A stretch of 64,000 bases of DNA from Crocinitomicaceae bacterium (GTDB lineage Bacteria; Bacteroidota; Bacteroidia; Flavobacteriales_D; Crocinitomicaceae), in contig JANRBR010000023.1 of the NCBI GenBank assembly GCA_030727405.1, forward strand, positions 99,449-163,448, read 5' to 3'. Numbering within the stretch: the stretch's first letter is position 1; each line of letters starts with the position of its first letter. Below the pieces are notes generated by a model, which was not told the origin of the DNA, did not search any database, and was given only the letters and a program-made list of their open reading frames with translations. Of the stretch, positions 62,211 to 64,000 are shown piece after piece. Position numbers and translations under genes: made by a program.

Positions 62211-64000
62211 ATGTGTGGAATTGTAGCATATATTGGCAAAAAAGAAGCCTTCCCTATAATCGTTAAAGGATTAAAAAGACTCGAGTACCGTGGCTATGAC
62301 AGTGCCGGTGTGGCGTTATTGCACGGCGAATCCTTGAACGTTTACAAAAAGGCGGGAAAGGTAAGTGTCATGGAGGATTTTGCGATGAATCAAAATGTCT
62401 CAGGTCACGCTGGAATTGGTCATACACGTTGGGCAACTCATGGAGAGCCATCCGATGTGAATGCGCACCCACACACATCAATGGACGGGAAGATCGCGTT
62501 AATTCACAATGGAATCATTGAAAATTACGATGTTTTAAAACGAGAACTTCAGAACCAAGGATACGTGTTCAAAAGTGAAACGGATACGGAAGTCATTGTG
62601 CACTTGGTAGATTACATCAGCAAAAAAGAAAAGGTATGGTACGGCGAAGCATTGCGTTTGGCACTTTCCCAAGTGCATGGAGCTTATGCTATTGTTGCTT
62701 TATCAAAAGACTATCCGAATCGATTAGTGGCGGCTAGAAAAAGTAGTCCACTTGTCGTTGGAATTGGTGGAGAAGGAGATTTTTACCTCGCATCCGATGC
62801 CACTCCTATTGTTGAGTACACGAAAAAAGTGGTGTACCTGGATGACGAGGAAATTGCGGTGATCGATTTAGAAGATGGATTAAAATTATACAACATTGCC
62901 GATCAAGAACGCACTCCTTTTTTCCAGCAGTTGGAATTGGAATTGGAAGCACTTGAGAAAGGCGGATACGAGCATTTCATGCTCAAAGAAATACACGAGC
63001 AACCAAGGTCAATCCACGACTGTTTCCGTGGACGATTGAATGCCGAAGAAGCTTGGGTAACACTTGGCGGATTGCGTGATTACGAACAAAAAATGATCAC
63101 GGCCAATCGTTTAATCATTGTGGCTTGTGGAACATCTTGGCATGCCGGACTTGTTGGAGAATACCTCATTGAGGACTTGGCGCGCATCAATGTTGAAGTG
63201 GAATACGCAAGTGAATTCCGTTATCGAAATCCGATTTTAAACGAGAATGATGTGGTCATTGCCATTTCACAATCGGGAGAAACAGCAGATACTTTAGCAG
63301 CCTTGGAATTGGCTAAATCAAAAGGCGCAACCATTTTAGGCATTTGTAATGTGGTGGGATCTTCGATTTCCCGCATCACGGATGGCGGTTCATATACACA
63401 CGCTGGACCAGAGATTGGTGTTGCTTCTACGAAGGCATTTACTGCCCAGGTTACGGTGTTGACCTTAATGGCACTGTCTTTGGCACACAAAAAAGGCACG
63501 ATTAGCGAAACGATGTTTAGAACCTTGTTAGCGGAATTGGAAGCCATTCCAGAAAAAGTGAAACAGGTAATGGAAACCGATGCCTTGATTGAACAAATTG
63601 CTGCTGAATACAAAGATGCATCCAATGCCCTTTATTTGGGAAGAGGAAGTTCGTTCCCTGTCGCACTAGAAGGCGCATTGAAATTAAAAGAGATTTCATA
63701 TATCCATGCAGAGGGTTATCCAGCTGCGGAAATGAAACACGGCCCGATTGCCTTAATCGATGAGAACATGCCGATTTTCGTGATTGCGACGCAGGGAAAT
63801 TCTTACGAGAAAGTAGTTTCGAACATCCAAGAAGTGAAAGCCCGCAAAGGAAAAGTCATTGCGATCGTTACCGAAGGAGACGTACAAGTGCGAGAAATGG
63901 CGGATCACGTGATTGAAATTCCAGACACAAATGAATTCTTGGTACCACTTTTAGCGACCATCCCTTTCCAATTGCTTTCTTATCACATCGCCGTCATGCG
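62211..64000 (+). CDS. glmS: Glutamine--fructose-6-phosphate aminotransferase (3' end cut by window)
   Basis: The reading runs off the right edge after about 596 codons (full length ~610), which is why the ORF track omits it. Direct translation starts MCGIVAYIGKKEAFP; Cys2 is the glutaminase nucleophile. RLEYRGYDSAG and HTRWATHGEPSDVNAHPH follow. The isomerase half has two SIS domains, the first with AISQSGETADTLAAL. It makes glucosamine-6-phosphate for peptidoglycan and LPS. It begins 3 bp after the DUF4270 stop and is likely cotranscribed with that gene and the glycogen synthase-like gene. Confidence 0.97.
   Translation, partial: MCGIVAYIGKKEAFPIIVKGLKRLEYRGYDSAGVALLHGESLNVYKKAGKVSVMEDFAMNQNVSGHAGIGHTRWATHGEPSDVNAHPHTSMDGKIALIHNGIIENYDVLKRELQNQGYVFKSETDTEVIVHLVDYISKKEKVWYGEALRLALSQVHGAYAIVALSKDYPNRLVAARKSSPLVVGIGGEGDFYLASDATPIVEYTKKVVYLDDEEIAVIDLEDGLKLYNIADQERTPFFQQLELELEALEKGGYEHFMLKEIHEQPRSIHDCFRGRLNAEEAWVTLGGLRDYEQKMITANRLIIVACGTSWHAGLVGEYLIEDLARINVEVEYASEFRYRNPILNENDVVIAISQSGETADTLAALELAKSKGATILGICNVVGSSISRITDGGSYTHAGPEIGVASTKAFTAQVTVLTLMALSLAHKKGTISETMFRTLLAELEAIPEKVKQVMETDALIEQIAAEYKDASNALYLGRGSSFPVALEGALKLKEISYIHAEGYPAAEMKHGPIALIDENMPIFVIATQGNSYEKVVSNIQEVKARKGKVIAIVTEGDVQVREMADHVIEIPDTNEFLVPLLATIPFQLLSYHIAVM

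Noticed and set aside
63221-63625. 134-aa minus-strand ORF inside glmS
   Set aside because: Antisense to the SIS region of glmS, which translates cleanly with conserved motifs.
1-64000. CRISPR arrays, insertion sequences, phage genes, tRNA or rRNA genes
   Set aside because: No regular spaced repeats, terminal inverted repeats, transposase or integrase reading frames, or tRNA cloverleaf sequences were noticed by eye; a tRNAscan or Infernal run would be needed to exclude small RNAs fully.

Overview
The window is chromosomal DNA from a member of the Bacteroidota, most likely a Flavobacteriales bacterium. Three things point there. Several secreted proteins carry type IX secretion (T9SS) C-terminal sorting domains. 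Many starts are preceded by the Bacteroidota promoter element TAnnTTTG. The gene content includes DUF4271-hemD, TlpA-DUF6029-Omp28, a half-length glycogen synthase-like gene, long-form IspG, b558-type SdhC and DUF4270. A freshwater or marine Fluviicola/Crocinitomicaceae-like organism would fit, but the genus is a guess. I saw no tRNA, rRNA, CRISPR array, insertion sequence, phage or integrase gene. This is mostly a housekeeping region, not an accessory island.

Layout. From 1 to 2.75 kb, on the minus strand, lie the 5' part of sdhC and a lipid kinase-ispD-LD-carboxypeptidase operon. From 2.9 to 6.2 kb are a membrane protein, a sigma factor with a membrane-anchored partner that ends in a T9SS sorting domain, and a thioredoxin-family protein. 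From 6.3 to 12.6 kb, on the minus strand, are mreB, purH and nrdBA; a perfect 70-bp tandem duplication spans the end of nrdA. From 13 to 19.1 kb run comF, a FAD oxidoreductase, a small membrane protein, lepA, a membrane protein/cytochrome c pair and hflX, converging on rnr (19.1-21.2 kb). From 22.1 to 29.8 kb is a tight co-directional run: TlpA thioredoxin, DUF6029, Omp28 lipoprotein, rpoN, a PAP2-like membrane protein, a lipoprotein and a TPR protein.

From 29.8 to 38.9 kb are an acyl-CoA dehydrogenase, DUF4271-hemD, a large T9SS cargo, an RluA-type pseudouridine synthase, ispG and a TonB-like lipoprotein. From 38.9 to 55.4 kb are a giant NtrY-like histidine kinase translationally coupled to udk, a redoxin, a T9SS-exported trypsin-like protease, hemW, a Spx/ArsC-like protein with a bacilliredoxin, a binding-protein-like lipoprotein with mutS, a SpoU methyltransferase, a choice-of-anchor-B T9SS protein and lysS. 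From 55.5 kb to the end are an AsmA-like protein, rfaE2, panD, panC, the half glycogen synthase, a DUF4270 lipoprotein and glmS, which runs off the window.

How the genes work together. Envelope building is the main theme: MreB, LD-carboxypeptidase, IspD/IspG isoprenoids, GlmS amino sugar, heptose activation, AsmA, T9SS cargo and Omp28/TlpA redox lipoproteins. The rest is nucleotide and cofactor supply (NrdAB, PurH, Udk, PanCD, HemD/HemW) and translation or repair (LepA, HflX, RNase R, LysS, MutS).

No clearly new multi-gene system stands out. The best leads are the duplicated hairpin at the nrdA 3' end, the repeat-rich nrdBA upstream region, the almost complete lack of space between convergent genes (8 of 9 pairs overlap or lie within 1 bp), several promoters so close to the start codon that the mRNAs should be leaderless or nearly so, and the sigma factor with a T9SS-tagged anti-sigma-like partner. 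Several ORF-track starts were moved to internal ATG codons; the reasons are given in each entry.
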